A stretch of 64,000 nt of DNA from Methanocalculus chunghsingensis (GCF_018132105.1 NZ_JWHL01000004.1:84429-148428); one strand, 5' to 3'; positions 16,916 through 25,288 are shown, counted from the first letter of the stretch. The notes: generated by a model not told the origin, from the letters alone. Program-made: numbers and translations.

Positions 16916-18529
16916 TTATGCCCCGACCATCCTTTTCATATCTTCTTCGACGGTGGTGTTTGGCTTGAGATCGAAGTTCTTCACCAGCACATCAAGGACC
17001 GTCGGAGAGACGAATCCCGGAAGCCTTGGGCCGAGGGTGATATCCTGTATCCCGAGGGAGAGGAGCGAGAGGAGGACGAGTACCGCTTTCTGTTCGTACC
17101 AGGCGATGTTGTATGCGATCGGTAGATCATTGATCCCGACCCCGAATGCCTCTGCGAGTGCCTGGGCGATGACGACAAGCGAGTAGCAGTCATTGCACTG
17201 GCCTGCATCAAGCACCCGTGGAATTCCGCCGATTGTTCCGAGATCAAGGCTGTTGTACCGGTACTTGGCACACCCGGCGGTGAGGATGACCGTATCCTTT
17301 GGAAGTGCTTCTGCAAACTCCGTGTAGTACGCACGATCTTTACGCCTCCCGTCACAGCCGGCCATCACGATGAACTTTCTGATATCCCCGTTCTTCACCG
17401 CATCCACGACCGTTCCTGCTATCGAGAGGACTGCGTCATGGGCACAGCCGGTGATGAGATCCCTCCCGCTCCCCGGAAGCGCCTGCGGGGGTTGCGCGGC
17501 CTTTGCTGCGGCGATGACTGCTGCAAAGTCCTTGTTGCCGTCGGCAGATGCCGGGATGTGAGCAACACCCGGAAATCCGGCCATTCCTGTGGTGTAGATC
17601 CTTTCTTTGTAGGAGTCCTTTGGTGGGACGATACAGTTTGTGGTGACAAGAACGGGTCCGTTGAAGTTCTCAAACTCCTCCTTCTGGTCTGGCCAGGAGC
17701 CGCCGTAGTTCCCGACAAGATGAGCGTACTTCTTCAATGCCGGATAGGCATGGGCCGGCAGCATCTCGCCATGCGTATAGATATCGACCCCGGCATCCTG
17801 TGACTGCTCAAGGAGCATCTCAAGGTCCTTTAAGTCATGGCCGGTGATCAGGATGCCGGGGCGGGATCCGGGGGTGGTCTTCACGTTTGTGATCTCCGGC
17901 TTTCCATATGCCCCGGTATTGGCTGCATCAAGGAGTGCAAGCACTTTCACGCCGTACTCTCCACATTCGAGGACGAGTGCCACCATCTCATCAACAGAGA
18001 TATCCTGAAGCATTGAGGCGAGACCTTTCTGGAGGAACTGTTCGATCCCGGCATCGGTCTCTCCGAGCACCTCTGCATGTGTATAGTACGCGGCGATCCC
18101 TTTCATCCCAAAGAGAAGGGTTGAACGGAGAGACCGAACATCTTCGTTCTCTGTTGCGAGGAGCCCGACGGTCTTCCCTTTTGCCAGCATATCGGCTTCG
18201 GAAGCAGGCTTCCAAGTACAGGCATCCGGCTCGTCCTTTCCTGCCGGGAGGCCGTCACGGATGGTGATTGCTTTCTTGATCAGATCAACAAATCTCTCCT
18301 TATCGAAGTTGACATTGGTCAGGGTCGCAAAGAGGGCATCCGCGATGAATAATCCGGCCTTCGGATCATCCTTTCCGGTCTCCATCGCCTGGAGATTCCG
18401 AACCGCAATTCCCTTGCAGAGATGGATGAGGAGATCCTGGTACACCGCAATCTCATCTTCCTTTCCACATACTCCCCTGACTGTACAGCCGTTTCCTTTG
18501 ACGGTCTCTTCGCACTGGTTGCAGAACAT
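16916..18529 (-). CDS. hcp: Hybrid cluster protein (hydroxylamine reductase)
   Basis: A 537-residue Hcp. The N-terminal CNQCEETVKGNGCTVRGVC supplies the 4Fe-4S cysteines, and C-terminal cysteines in HDAVLS, AGCAKYRYN and DAGQCNDCYS surround the hybrid cluster. Hcp reduces hydroxylamine or NO and protects anaerobes from nitrosative stress. The first 77 bp of the gene, its promoter and the start of the neighbouring regulator are duplicated at 19255-19443 on the other side of a toxin-antitoxin cassette. The gene itself is complete. Confidence 0.95.
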   Translation of the reverse strand: MFCNQCEETVKGNGCTVRGVCGKEDEIAVYQDLLIHLCKGIAVRNLQAMETGKDDPKAGLFIADALFATLTNVNFDKERFVDLIKKAITIRDGLPAGKDEPDACTWKPASEADMLAKGKTVGLLATENEDVRSLRSTLLFGMKGIAAYYTHAEVLGETDAGIEQFLQKGLASMLQDISVDEMVALVLECGEYGVKVLALLDAANTGAYGKPEITNVKTTPGSRPGILITGHDLKDLEMLLEQSQDAGVDIYTHGEMLPAHAYPALKKYAHLVGNYGGSWPDQKEEFENFNGPVLVTTNCIVPPKDSYKERIYTTGMAGFPGVAHIPASADGNKDFAAVIAAAKAAQPPQALPGSGRDLITGCAHDAVLSIAGTVVDAVKNGDIRKFIVMAGCDGRRKDRAYYTEFAEALPKDTVILTAGCAKYRYNSLDLGTIGGIPRVLDAGQCNDCYSLVVIAQALAEAFGVGINDLPIAYNIAWYEQKAVLVLLSLLSLGIQDITLGPRLPGFVSPTVLDVLVKNFDLKPNTTVEEDMKRMVGA

Positions 18530-18641
18530 CGAAATCCTCCTTTGATATCTTTTTGATACAAGATACCTATTACATACTATATTATAAATAGAGGGGAGTT
18601 TCCAATACTATACCATGCAGGAAGGGTGTACAGTCAATCTG
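18453..18641. repeat. 189-bp direct repeat, left copy
   Basis: Holds the first 77 bp of hcp, the divergent promoter and the first nine codons of the HxlR gene, after which a stop codon (TAA) follows. By hand alignment it differs from the right copy at about 13 of 189 positions with no gap. It ends where the toxin-antitoxin cassette begins. Confidence 0.9.
18544..18567. promoter_or_regulatory. Dyad in the hcp promoter, left copy
   Basis: The inverted repeat GATATCTT / AAGATACC with an 8-bp spacer has one mismatch compared with the perfect right copy. It lies 14 bp before the hcp start codon on the minus strand. A nearby tatattataaata (18578-18590) can serve as TATA element. Confidence 0.55.
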
Positions 18642-18643
18642 TA

Positions 18644-18714
18644 ACCAACATCTCTACCTTCCGGAGTTTGAGTGGTAGTAATCTTTATGGTATACTGTGG
18701 TGTACTATAGTATC
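18644..18714. promoter_or_regulatory. Left edge and promoter of the toxin-antitoxin cassette
   Basis: The first 29 bp look like a shortened copy of the region at 38607-38703: ACCAACATCT followed directly by CTACCTTCCGGAGTTTGAG, two blocks that are about 68 bp further apart there. The rest holds a TATA-like stretch and the overlapping palindromes GTATACTGTGGTGTAC and TACTATAGTA just before the antitoxin start, a plausible autoregulatory site. Confidence 0.55.
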
Positions 18715-18951
18715 ATGGCGACATCCCAGACGATTAAACTTGAACCTTCAACAAAAGAGCGACTGAACAGGTTGAAGATCCATCCCCGTGAAACCTATAA
18801 TGACTGTATTGAGCGCCTAATTGATGTGATATATGATGATGAACCCCTCTCTGAAGAGACCATCAGGCGTCTGGATGAGGCAGAGACCTATATAAAAGCA
18901 GGAAAATTCAGACCTCTTGACGACGCCATGAGGGATCTTGATCTCCTGTGA
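18715..18951 (+). CDS. RelB-like antitoxin
   Basis: A 78-residue protein with a short beta start (SQTIKLEPSTKERLNRLK) typical of ribbon-helix-helix-like antitoxins, an ETYNDCIERLIDVI helix and an acidic C-terminal tail (RPLDDAMRDLDLL) that should wrap the toxin. The start at 18715 is preferred to a GTG/ATG 18 bp upstream because it follows the promoter dyad directly and gives the common MATSQTIKL beginning. It overlaps the toxin start by 4 bp, the usual arrangement. Confidence 0.85.
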   Translation: MATSQTIKLEPSTKERLNRLKIHPRETYNDCIERLIDVIYDDEPLSEETIRRLDEAETYIKAGKFRPLDDAMRDLDLL

Positions 18952-19223
18952 AACCCTTTGACATTGTCATTATCCCTCCAGCAGAACGGGATCTTGCCAG
19001 GCTTGATCCACCATCGGCTCAGCGAATCCAAAAGGCGCTTGCAGATCTTGCACATGAGGAGAACCCATACAGGTTTCTCAAACGTCTGGAAGGGAACCAT
19101 ACCCCCCCGTTCTTCTCACTCAGGGTAGGAAAATACCGCGCTATTCTGAAGATCCATAATGAGCGTCTGATTATTATCGTGATTGAGGTGGGACCTCGAA
19201 GAACAGTATATAGAACATTCTAA
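18948..19223 (+). CDS. RelE/ParE-family toxin
   Basis: A 91-residue RelE fold toxin: DIVIIPPAERDLARL, then KRLEGNHTPPFFSLRVGKYRAILKI and a GPRRTVYRTF end. In this family the toxin either cuts mRNA on the ribosome or blocks gyrase; the sequence alone does not decide. Complete, with no broken codons. A shortened relic of the same gene, with the same 3' flank, lies at 38509-38597. Confidence 0.88.
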   Translation: MKPFDIVIIPPAERDLARLDPPSAQRIQKALADLAHEENPYRFLKRLEGNHTPPFFSLRVGKYRAILKIHNERLIIIVIEVGPRRTVYRTF

Positions 19224-19254
19224 CCGATAATTCTTTGTGGGCAATCCGCACCCT

Positions 19255-19331
19255 TCATCCTCCTTTCCACATACTCCCCTGACTGTACAGCCGTTTCCTT
19301 TGACGGTCTCTTCACACTGGTTACAGAAGAT
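19255..19331 (-). pseudogene. 5' fragment of hcp
   Basis: Reads IFCNQCEETVKGNGCTVRGV and on to KEDE, the same residues as the hcp N-terminus, then leaves frame into cassette sequence. The ATG of hcp is ATC here. Other coding differences from the real hcp are all silent, for example TGC to TGT in two cysteine codons, which means that both copies came from genes under selection rather than from decay after duplication. Confidence 0.85.
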
Positions 19332-19345
19332 CAAAATCCTCCTTT

Positions 19346-19369
19346 GGTATCTTTTTGATACAAGATACC
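19346..19369. promoter_or_regulatory. Perfect dyad before the HxlR regulator
   Basis: GGTATCTT / AAGATACC, a perfect 8-bp inverted repeat with an 8-bp spacer, 47 bp before the regulator start. It is the likely binding site of the regulator, which would control hcp and itself. After the split, each of the two genes kept one copy. Confidence 0.6.
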
Positions 19370-19416
19370 TATTGCATACCATATTACAAATAGGAGAGAG
19401 TTTCTAATACTATACC

Positions 19417-19776
19417 ATGCAGGAAGGGTGTACAGTCAATCTGACGGTTCGATACCTCTCAAAGAAGTGGATGCTCCTAATCATCCTTGAGCTGTACAAA
19501 GGCGAAGCGTACACCCGCCGGTTTTCCGAACTGAGGACCTCACTGGGTGGGATCACCCCGAAGGTCCTCTCAGAGCGGTTGAAGGAACTTGAGGATGAAG
19601 GGCTCCTCACCCGCCGTATCGATACCAGCGTCTTTCCGGTCCGCTCAGAGTACTGCCTGACAGAGAGCGGCCTTGAGATCGTTGATCTGATCCGTGACAT
19701 TAAACGCTGGGCACTCAAATGGAAGATCGATAACATCCCCTGCGGCGAGCAGGACTGCAAGCAATGCATCCTTTAG
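19417..19776 (+). CDS. HxlR-family winged-helix regulator
   Basis: A 119-residue HxlR protein: CTVNLTVRYLSKKWMLLIIL (helix 1 with the family cysteine), RFSELRTSLGGITPKVLSERLKELE as the recognition region, and the wing with YCLTESG. Two cysteines at the end (GEQDCKQC) and the early one could sense redox or nitrosative stress. In many anaerobes an HxlR or CRP-type regulator faces hcp; the duplicated promoter shows that the two genes were divergent neighbours before the cassette came in. It ends 10 bp before the ferredoxin-type gene. Confidence 0.9.
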   Translation: MQEGCTVNLTVRYLSKKWMLLIILELYKGEAYTRRFSELRTSLGGITPKVLSERLKELEDEGLLTRRIDTSVFPVRSEYCLTESGLEIVDLIRDIKRWALKWKIDNIPCGEQDCKQCIL

Positions 19777-19786
19777 GTGATGAAGA

Positions 19787-20617
19787 ATGAAACGACAGAT
19801 CATCAGTATTAATGAAGAGCTCTGCACCGGGTGCGGCGAATGTATCCCCGACTGCCCGGAAGGGGCGATCCAGATCATCGACGGAAAGGCACGGCTGGTC
19901 AGCGACCTCTACTGCGACGGACTCGGTGCCTGCATCGGAACCTGTCCTGAAGGCGCGATCTCGGTTATTGAACGGGAGGCAGAGCCATATGACGAATGGG
20001 CTGTGATGCGAAGCATCGTCTCAAAGGGTGAGGGTGTCATCAGGGCTCATCTTGCGCATCTTGATGCACATGATCAGATGGACCTCTATGAACAGGCAAT
20101 AGCCTATCTCCAGGAGCATGACATTCCGGTTCCCTATCATGAGAGGGGACCGCAGGAGTGCCAGTGCTCCCCATCAGGCTGTCCGGGTACGGCATCCAGA
20201 AGCATCAGCAGGGACGATAGGGGAATGCCAGGCATGGTGGATCTCCCTTCAGAGCTTCGGCAGTGGCCGGTCCAGCTCCGGCTCATCAACCCGGCGGCAC
20301 CCTGCTTTGACGATGCTGATCTCCTCATCTCTGCAGACTGCGTGCCGTATGCCTATGGAAATTTCCATGCAGGGCTCCTCAAGGACAGGGTTGTGGTCAA
20401 TCTCTGCCCGAAACTGGATACCGATCTTGAGGGGTATATTCAGATTCTCGTTGAGATCTTCACCCTCCATACGATCCGATCGATTACCATTGCCCATATG
20501 GAGGTTCCCTGCTGTAGTGCCGTCCATTACATCCTCGAACGTGCACTTGAAGAGGCGGGTGTCGAGATCCCGATCGACAATGTCGTGATCACCGTGAATG
20601 GTGAGATCCGATCATAA
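19787..20617 (+). CDS. Hcp-associated 4Fe-4S ferredoxin-domain protein
   Basis: A 276-residue protein. Residues 5-65 hold two ferredoxin motifs (CTGCGECIPDCPEGA and CDGLGACIGTCPEGA) for two 4Fe-4S clusters. The middle has QECQCSPSGCPG, a further cysteine group, and the C-terminal part is a folded domain with ISADCVPYAYGNFH and VPCCSAVHYI. This architecture is common next to hcp in anaerobes and probably gives electrons to Hcp; that role is inference. It is in an operon with the HxlR gene. Confidence 0.85.
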   Translation: MKRQIISINEELCTGCGECIPDCPEGAIQIIDGKARLVSDLYCDGLGACIGTCPEGAISVIEREAEPYDEWAVMRSIVSKGEGVIRAHLAHLDAHDQMDLYEQAIAYLQEHDIPVPYHERGPQECQCSPSGCPGTASRSISRDDRGMPGMVDLPSELRQWPVQLRLINPAAPCFDDADLLISADCVPYAYGNFHAGLLKDRVVVNLCPKLDTDLEGYIQILVEIFTLHTIRSITIAHMEVPCCSAVHYILERALEEAGVEIPIDNVVITVNGEIRS

Positions 20618-20665
20618 TCTCCTTTTTCTCTTCAATTTTAATATAATCGTAAAAAAAAAGAGAAT
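20618..20665. terminator. Bidirectional T/A-rich terminator
   Basis: T-rich runs on the plus strand (CCTTTTTCTC) and a run of nine A (T on the other strand) at about 20651 lie between the convergent ferredoxin-type gene and ahcY. Such T-runs end archaeal transcripts. Confidence 0.5.
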
Positions 20666-20670
20666 TCTGT

Positions 20671-21894
20671 TTATGTCCCGACATTCCAGGAGGCCATATA
20701 CTCCTCCTGCTCGGGGGTGAGGGTGTCGATGGTGCAGCCGAGGGATGCCAGTTTGATCCGTGCAATCTCCTCATCCATCTCGGTGGGCACATCATGGACG
20801 CCGGGAGCGAGGTCCTTTCCATGTTGTACCATGTACTCTGTTGAGAGTGCCTGGACTGCAAAGGAGAGATCCATCACCTCGATTGGGTGGCCCATCCCCT
20901 TTGGAACGGCAAGGTTTACGAGCCGGCCTTCGGCAAGGACGTGGATCTTCCGGTCCCCGAAGGTGTAGGAGTCGATTCCGTCCCGGCGGCCGATCTCATC
21001 TGCATTTGTATCGAGCCATTCGACATCGATCTCGACGTTGAAGTGTCCTGCATTACAGAGGATTGCACCATCACGCATCAGGGCAAACTCCGGTTCTTTC
21101 AGAATGCCGACATTGCCGGTTGTGGTGACGAAGAGTTCGCCGATGGGTGCCGCTTCCCTGATCGTCATCACCTCAAAGCCATCGAAGTGCGCCTGGAGGG
21201 CACGGCGGGGATCGATCTCGGTGACGATGACCCGTGCACCGAGTGCCCGTGCCTTCGTTGCAAGACCCCGGCCGCAGTACCCGTATCCGGCGACGACTAT
21301 GTGCTTTCCTGCGATCAGGTTGTTGGTCGTTGCCATAATGGCAGTGAGCGCACTCTCGCCGGTGCCGTGGACATTGTCGAAGAAGTGCTTCATCGGGGTG
21401 TCATTGACGGCAACCACCGGGAATTCGAGCTTTCCTTCTCCCGCCATCGACTTCAGTCGGTGGATCCCGGTCGTCGTCTCTTCACAGCCTCCGAGGACAC
21501 CGGGGAGGATGTCACGCCTGCCTGTATGGAGGTGGTGGATGAGATCCATCCCGTCATCGATGGTGATCGACGGCCGGGCATCAAGGACCTTGTCGATTCC
21601 GGCATAATACTCTTCATGTGAGCAGGCACGCTTCGCATAACAATGAATGTTCCCATCATTGAGTGCCTCTGCCACATCGTCCTGGGTCGAGAGCGGGTTG
21701 CAGCCGGTGATATGCACCTCTGCACCTCCTGCTGCAAGTGTCCGGGTGAGGACCGCGGTCTTCGCCTCGACATGGAGTGCCATCCCGATGACGATCCCTT
21801 TCAATGGCTGTTCTCTGATAAAACGCTCCCGGATCTCCCTGAGAACCGGCATATACTGTTCCGCCCAGCGGATCTTTTCTTCACCTGTATGCAT
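20671..21894 (-). CDS. ahcY: Adenosylhomocysteinase (S-inosylhomocysteine hydrolase in methanogens)
   Basis: A 407-residue AhcY. The NAD-binding loop is VAGYGYCGRGLATKARALGARV, and the substrate region includes NVHGTGESALTAI and SITIDDGMDLIHHLH. It removes S-adenosylhomocysteine; in methanogens the deaminated S-inosyl form is the known substrate in at least one species. It is the last gene of the methyl-cycle cluster with the methyltransferase and metK, where fast removal of the by-product would support betaine synthesis. Confidence 0.93.
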   Translation of the reverse strand: MHTGEEKIRWAEQYMPVLREIRERFIREQPLKGIVIGMALHVEAKTAVLTRTLAAGGAEVHITGCNPLSTQDDVAEALNDGNIHCYAKRACSHEEYYAGIDKVLDARPSITIDDGMDLIHHLHTGRRDILPGVLGGCEETTTGIHRLKSMAGEGKLEFPVVAVNDTPMKHFFDNVHGTGESALTAIMATTNNLIAGKHIVVAGYGYCGRGLATKARALGARVIVTEIDPRRALQAHFDGFEVMTIREAAPIGELFVTTTGNVGILKEPEFALMRDGAILCNAGHFNVEIDVEWLDTNADEIGRRDGIDSYTFGDRKIHVLAEGRLVNLAVPKGMGHPIEVMDLSFAVQALSTEYMVQHGKDLAPGVHDVPTEMDEEIARIKLASLGCTIDTLTPEQEEYMASWNVGT

Positions 21895-21970
21895 TGTTTA
21901 TCCCTGTCTGTATGAACTTCTCTTTATTCTGTTATCTTCCTTCTCTTTTCCTGTGGGAACTGCTTTTTGA

Positions 21971-22810
21971 TTATTCCTTTCGGAGACGGGCAACGAAGAG
22001 TGCCCAGCCGATCTTCTTCTCATAGCCCTTCTCGACCCAGAACCGGAGTCCCTCAAGGGCAGCGTCGATGATCCCGGCGGGAGTCCCTTTCTCGTTGATG
22101 AGTGCATCCCGTTTCCTCTCCACGATATCATGGACCTCCTGGTAGGATCGGGCCAGGTTGCTGCTCCCCAGATCCTGGATCTCAAGGATTTCAAAGCCTG
22201 CTTCTCTCAGCTTCTCTTTATACAGGTCGTGTGTGGCAATATTCGATGTCCTCACCCTGGCATAGACCCGTTCAGCCTCTTCACGGCTGAGGGTCTCCAT
22301 CTCAAGGATGTCAGAGAAGACGAAGGTGCCGCCCGGTTTCAGGACACGTGCACATTCCCTGACGAGCTTCCCCTTGTCCGGGCTGTGAAGCATCGCATCC
22401 TGGCTGACCAGGATATCAAACTCATCATCTGCGAAAGGCATGTTGTTGTAATCGCCATCGATGACAGAGATTTTTTCATCCAGCCCTTCTTCTGCGTTCT
22501 TCATCCTGGCGTATGCATTCTCTTTCTCTGAAAGATTCAGCCCAAAGACCTTATTGCAGTCATTATTCTTTGCTATATACCGTGGAAGACCGCAGAAGCC
22601 GCTTCCGACATCAAGGATAACCGTCTCCGGGGTGATGGTGAGCCTCCCCACCAGATTCTCGTTTGCCTTTATTGCCGCCTCAAAGAAGGTATTGGTCTCA
22701 TCAAAGATACCAAGATGATGGTTCTCTCCACCCCAGCATTCTTTATACATCTCATGAATTGCGCCATCGTAGAACTGTTGAGTGACTTCGAGATATTCTT
22801 CTGATGTCAT
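21971..22810 (-). CDS. Sarcosine/dimethylglycine-type N-methyltransferase
   Basis: A 279-residue SAM methyltransferase. The SAM motif is VILDVGSGFCGLPRYIA; VISQDAMLHSPDK and VLKPGGTFVFSDIL follow. The early YDGAIHEMYKECWGGENHHLG resembles SDMT enzymes that turn sarcosine and dimethylglycine into glycine betaine. No separate glycine N-methyltransferase is in the window, so either it lies elsewhere or this enzyme accepts another amine. The start at 22810 is fixed by GGAGGT five bases before it. Flanked by ahcY and a betaine-binding lipoprotein, which supports an osmolyte role. Confidence 0.82.
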   Translation of the reverse strand: MTSEEYLEVTQQFYDGAIHEMYKECWGGENHHLGIFDETNTFFEAAIKANENLVGRLTITPETVILDVGSGFCGLPRYIAKNNDCNKVFGLNLSEKENAYARMKNAEEGLDEKISVIDGDYNNMPFADDEFDILVSQDAMLHSPDKGKLVRECARVLKPGGTFVFSDILEMETLSREEAERVYARVRTSNIATHDLYKEKLREAGFEILEIQDLGSSNLARSYQEVHDIVERKRDALINEKGTPAGIIDAALEGLRFWVEKGYEKKIGWALFVARLRKE

Positions 22811-22883
22811 TAAGTACCTCCGTTTCATTTGTACTCGTTTTCTCTTGTAAAATTAACCGGTGGAATGACCGGAAAAAAAGGGA

Positions 22884-23756
22884 TTAGTTTGATCCGATCC
22901 ATGCATCAACTGTCGCCTGGTTTGCATTGATCCAGGTTTTGGCAGCTTCGTTTGCCGGGGTTCCGGATTCGATATCGGTCATGACAGATGCGATATCATC
23001 GGCGGTCCACTGGAAGCGTTCAAGGATTCCGTAGGCCTCCGGGTCATCCTCTCTGAGTCCCATACGGGCGAGGGTGACGATATCATCAAACTCTCCGTAC
23101 TCCTTCCGCGGGTCGTCGAGGAATTTCAGATCGAAGCGTCCAAACATCCAGTGCGGACTCCATCCGGTCACAGCAATCCACTCATCATTGTTGATGGCGG
23201 ATCTGAGTTCGGCAGCCATGCCGGCACTGCTGCTTGCGATCAGTTCATACTCGAGATCATAGCCTTCGATGGCATTCTCAGTCATCGTCATGACACCTGC
23301 CCCCGGCTCGATACCGATGATCCGGTGATCAAATCTGTCAGCGACACCGTTCATCTCCTCGATGGAGTCGATGGTGACATAAGCGGGAACGACGATGCCA
23401 TGCCGCCCTGATCCCTCGATATTTGCGTTGACATAATCGATTCTGTCACCATACTCTTCCCAGAAGTGCTGATGAATATGCGGGAGCCATGCATTCGTGG
23501 TGAAGTCGACATCACCGCTTGCAAGTGCTGCATAGAGCGGTCCTGCATCGACGGCTATGATCTCAACATCATATCCTGCCTGCGTGAAGACCTCTTCGAT
23601 GACATGGGTGCTGGCGATAGCACAGTCCCATGTGACATATCCAATAGAAATCTCTTTTTTAGGCTCTGCTTCGTCACCCACACATCCTGCTACGAGGATG
23701 CCTGAGAGGATGAGAAGGCTGATGAACATCGGGATACCAAACCTCTTCAAAATCAT
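22884..23756 (-). CDS. Glycine betaine-binding lipoprotein (OpuAC/ProX-like)
   Basis: A 290-residue binding protein with a signal peptide and lipobox (LSGILVAGC). The mature part follows the OpuAC pattern: IGYVTWDCAIASTHVIEEVF, DVDFTTNAWLPHIHQHFWE and VTGWSPHWMFGRFDLKFLDD, with tryptophans typical of a cage for a quaternary amine. No permease or ATPase gene adjoins it, so it must work with a transporter elsewhere or bind the ligand for another purpose. It lies 73 bp upstream of the methyltransferase gene in the same direction. Confidence 0.88.
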   Translation of the reverse strand: MILKRFGIPMFISLLILSGILVAGCVGDEAEPKKEISIGYVTWDCAIASTHVIEEVFTQAGYDVEIIAVDAGPLYAALASGDVDFTTNAWLPHIHQHFWEEYGDRIDYVNANIEGSGRHGIVVPAYVTIDSIEEMNGVADRFDHRIIGIEPGAGVMTMTENAIEGYDLEYELIASSSAGMAAELRSAINNDEWIAVTGWSPHWMFGRFDLKFLDDPRKEYGEFDDIVTLARMGLREDDPEAYGILERFQWTADDIASVMTDIESGTPANEAAKTWINANQATVDAWIGSN

Positions 23757-24103
23757 ACTGAAACTCCGTTCATCCCGGTTATCCGGTGATGAACAAAAGG
23801 CCGTATCTGACCGATACCTGTTTAGATACCCCTTCTTAAAAGTATTTATTGGGTATCTTTATATGAAATAAGATTTTAAAGGGTTAATTTCTCAATTTAT
23901 GACCAATATAGTGGATTTCGCATCACCTGATCTGTTAATCTTTCAAAAAAGCTATTCAGTATGGTATCCCCTGTATGATATCGCCGGGGATTATCCCCCT
24001 CTTCCGGATTTATGAGGAAGTGTTGCTTCTTCTTCCAATAGCGACTGTAATATTTCTTTGAAAAAGCTGCGCGAGCCGCTCTGATGAGAAAAAAAGTGTT
24101 TTT
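23757..24103. other. 347-bp AT-rich intergenic region
   Basis: No open frame worth calling. It holds the presumed promoter of the betaine-binding protein gene with the inverted repeat listed separately, then a featureless stretch. At 24057-24103 GAAAAAGCTGCGCGAGCCGCTC and a run of seven A may form the end of the CofE-like transcript. Confidence 0.6.
23824..23858. promoter_or_regulatory. Inverted repeat before the betaine-binding protein gene
   Basis: AGATACCC / GGGTATCT, eight perfect base pairs with a 19-bp AT-rich spacer that contains a possible TATA element (AGTATTTATT). A further GATACC lies 10 bp to its left. It may be an operator for osmotic or other control. The half site resembles that of the hcp dyad (AAGATACC). 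Confidence 0.45.
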
Positions 24104-25288
24104 TCAGTGTTTGTTATGGATTCCTTTGATCAGGATCATCGGTGTGCCTGCATCTGCCGAACCGCTGACGAGGTCGGCAAGGCTTGCCAGAACATCCTTC
24201 ATGTTCCGGGGTGTCGTTCCTTCACATTCGATACAGTGGATCTCACGTGCCCGTTTGTACTCTTCTTCGAGGAGTTTTGTTATCTCTTCTTCTGATCTCC
24301 CCTCGGCATGGAACATATCAACCATATACTTCATCTTAAATCCTTCACGGAGGCTGTCGCCGATACCCGGGGTTGCACCGAAGGTGGTTATCGGGTCGGC
24401 GAGTTCGTATATGCCGCTGCTTGGATCTTTATATGCTCCATCACCGTAGACGATGATCTCAAGATGCTTGCCGGTCTTCTTCAGGATCGCATCCTGAAGC
24501 GTGCAGGCGAAGAGATCGGCGAGATGCGGGGCCAGCTTCAGCCTCTCTTCCGAGGACATATTGCTCCCGAGGAGTCCCCACTCAGACCCTGGCAATGACG
24601 TGCCCTTGCTGCAGATATCCTGAAGGGTGCAGCAGTTGGGTATGACCGCAGAGAGTGCAGCCCTCGTCTTCTCCCGTGTATGGATATCGGCTGCGATGAC
24701 GGCGTCGGGGGCGAAGTCTGTGATCCTTGCCGGATCATTGCAGAGGAAGATAGTCGGTCTGGCACCAGCCTCACGGATGATCGTCTCATACAGGCCGATA
24801 TAGTTGACCCCGGTCAGCGGATGGGTGAATTCCTGTGGTAGGTCGCCTGATCTGATCAGGCCTTCATGCTTCTCCCCAAGCTCTATTGCCACATCCGGTG
24901 GGATGATCTGGTTGCCGACTTCGTCATCCGGGAAGGAGAGCTGGACGATGACCTCACCTTTCGGGACTGCCCGGGCGATGCTCTTTAAGATGAGGGAGAA
25001 CCGGTTCCGGCTGGCAATGGGGAAGACCACACCAACCCTGCTCTCCGGGGTGAGGGAGAGGAGGTTTCGGATCTCCGCAGCGACATCGTCGATGCTGACG
25101 AAATTATTCTGTGCACGGGCAACGATCGATTCGGTGATGGCAAGGACATCGCAGGTCTCGAGCATCCCGTCTGCATCCATCCTGGTGATATCCTGCAGGA
25201 TCATCTCCTGCAGGTCGGTTCCTGGAATGATTACTCCCATTTTGATGCCGAATGCACAGGGGCCGATATAATCTGGTAATTGAAACAT
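24104..25288 (-). CDS. CofE-like (F420-0:gamma-glutamyl ligase superfamily) protein
   Basis: A 394-residue protein whose N-terminal half parallels CofE: FGIKMGVIIPGTDLQEMIL aligns with YGCRTGLIAPGDDIVDRII of the true CofE at 55026, and CDVLAITESIVARAQNNFV with its DIITIAESALATAEGRVI. The second half is unique, with FLCNDPARITDFAPDAV, a GDGAYKDPSSGIYELADP segment and a CIECEG pair near the end. It is too long for F420 glutamylation as known, and it lies between metK and the betaine genes, so it may ligate an amino acid to a different acceptor. Function not known. Confidence 0.7.
   Translation of the reverse strand: MFQLPDYIGPCAFGIKMGVIIPGTDLQEMILQDITRMDADGMLETCDVLAITESIVARAQNNFVSIDDVAAEIRNLLSLTPESRVGVVFPIASRNRFSLILKSIARAVPKGEVIVQLSFPDDEVGNQIIPPDVAIELGEKHEGLIRSGDLPQEFTHPLTGVNYIGLYETIIREAGARPTIFLCNDPARITDFAPDAVIAADIHTREKTRAALSAVIPNCCTLQDICSKGTSLPGSEWGLLGSNMSSEERLKLAPHLADLFACTLQDAILKKTGKHLEIIVYGDGAYKDPSSGIYELADPITTFGATPGIGDSLREGFKMKYMVDMFHAEGRSEEEITKLLEEEYKRAREIHCIECEGTTPRNMKDVLASLADLVSGSADAGTPMILIKGIHNKH

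Larger units (their letters stand above)
19255..19443. repeat. 189-bp direct repeat, right copy
   Basis: Partner of 18453-18641. It runs from the hcp fragment through the promoter into the first nine codons of the intact HxlR gene. The joint on its left lies at a short TCATC shared by the cassette end and hcp, so microhomology may have guided the join. Confidence 0.9.

Noticed and set aside
18453..19443. Calling the toxin-antitoxin cassette an insertion sequence
   Set aside because: No transposase, no terminal inverted repeats, and 189-bp direct repeats are far longer than any target-site duplication.
20887..21621. A 244-codon open frame opposite ahcY
   Set aside because: Antisense of a well-supported enzyme, with no start signal and no similarity I recognise.
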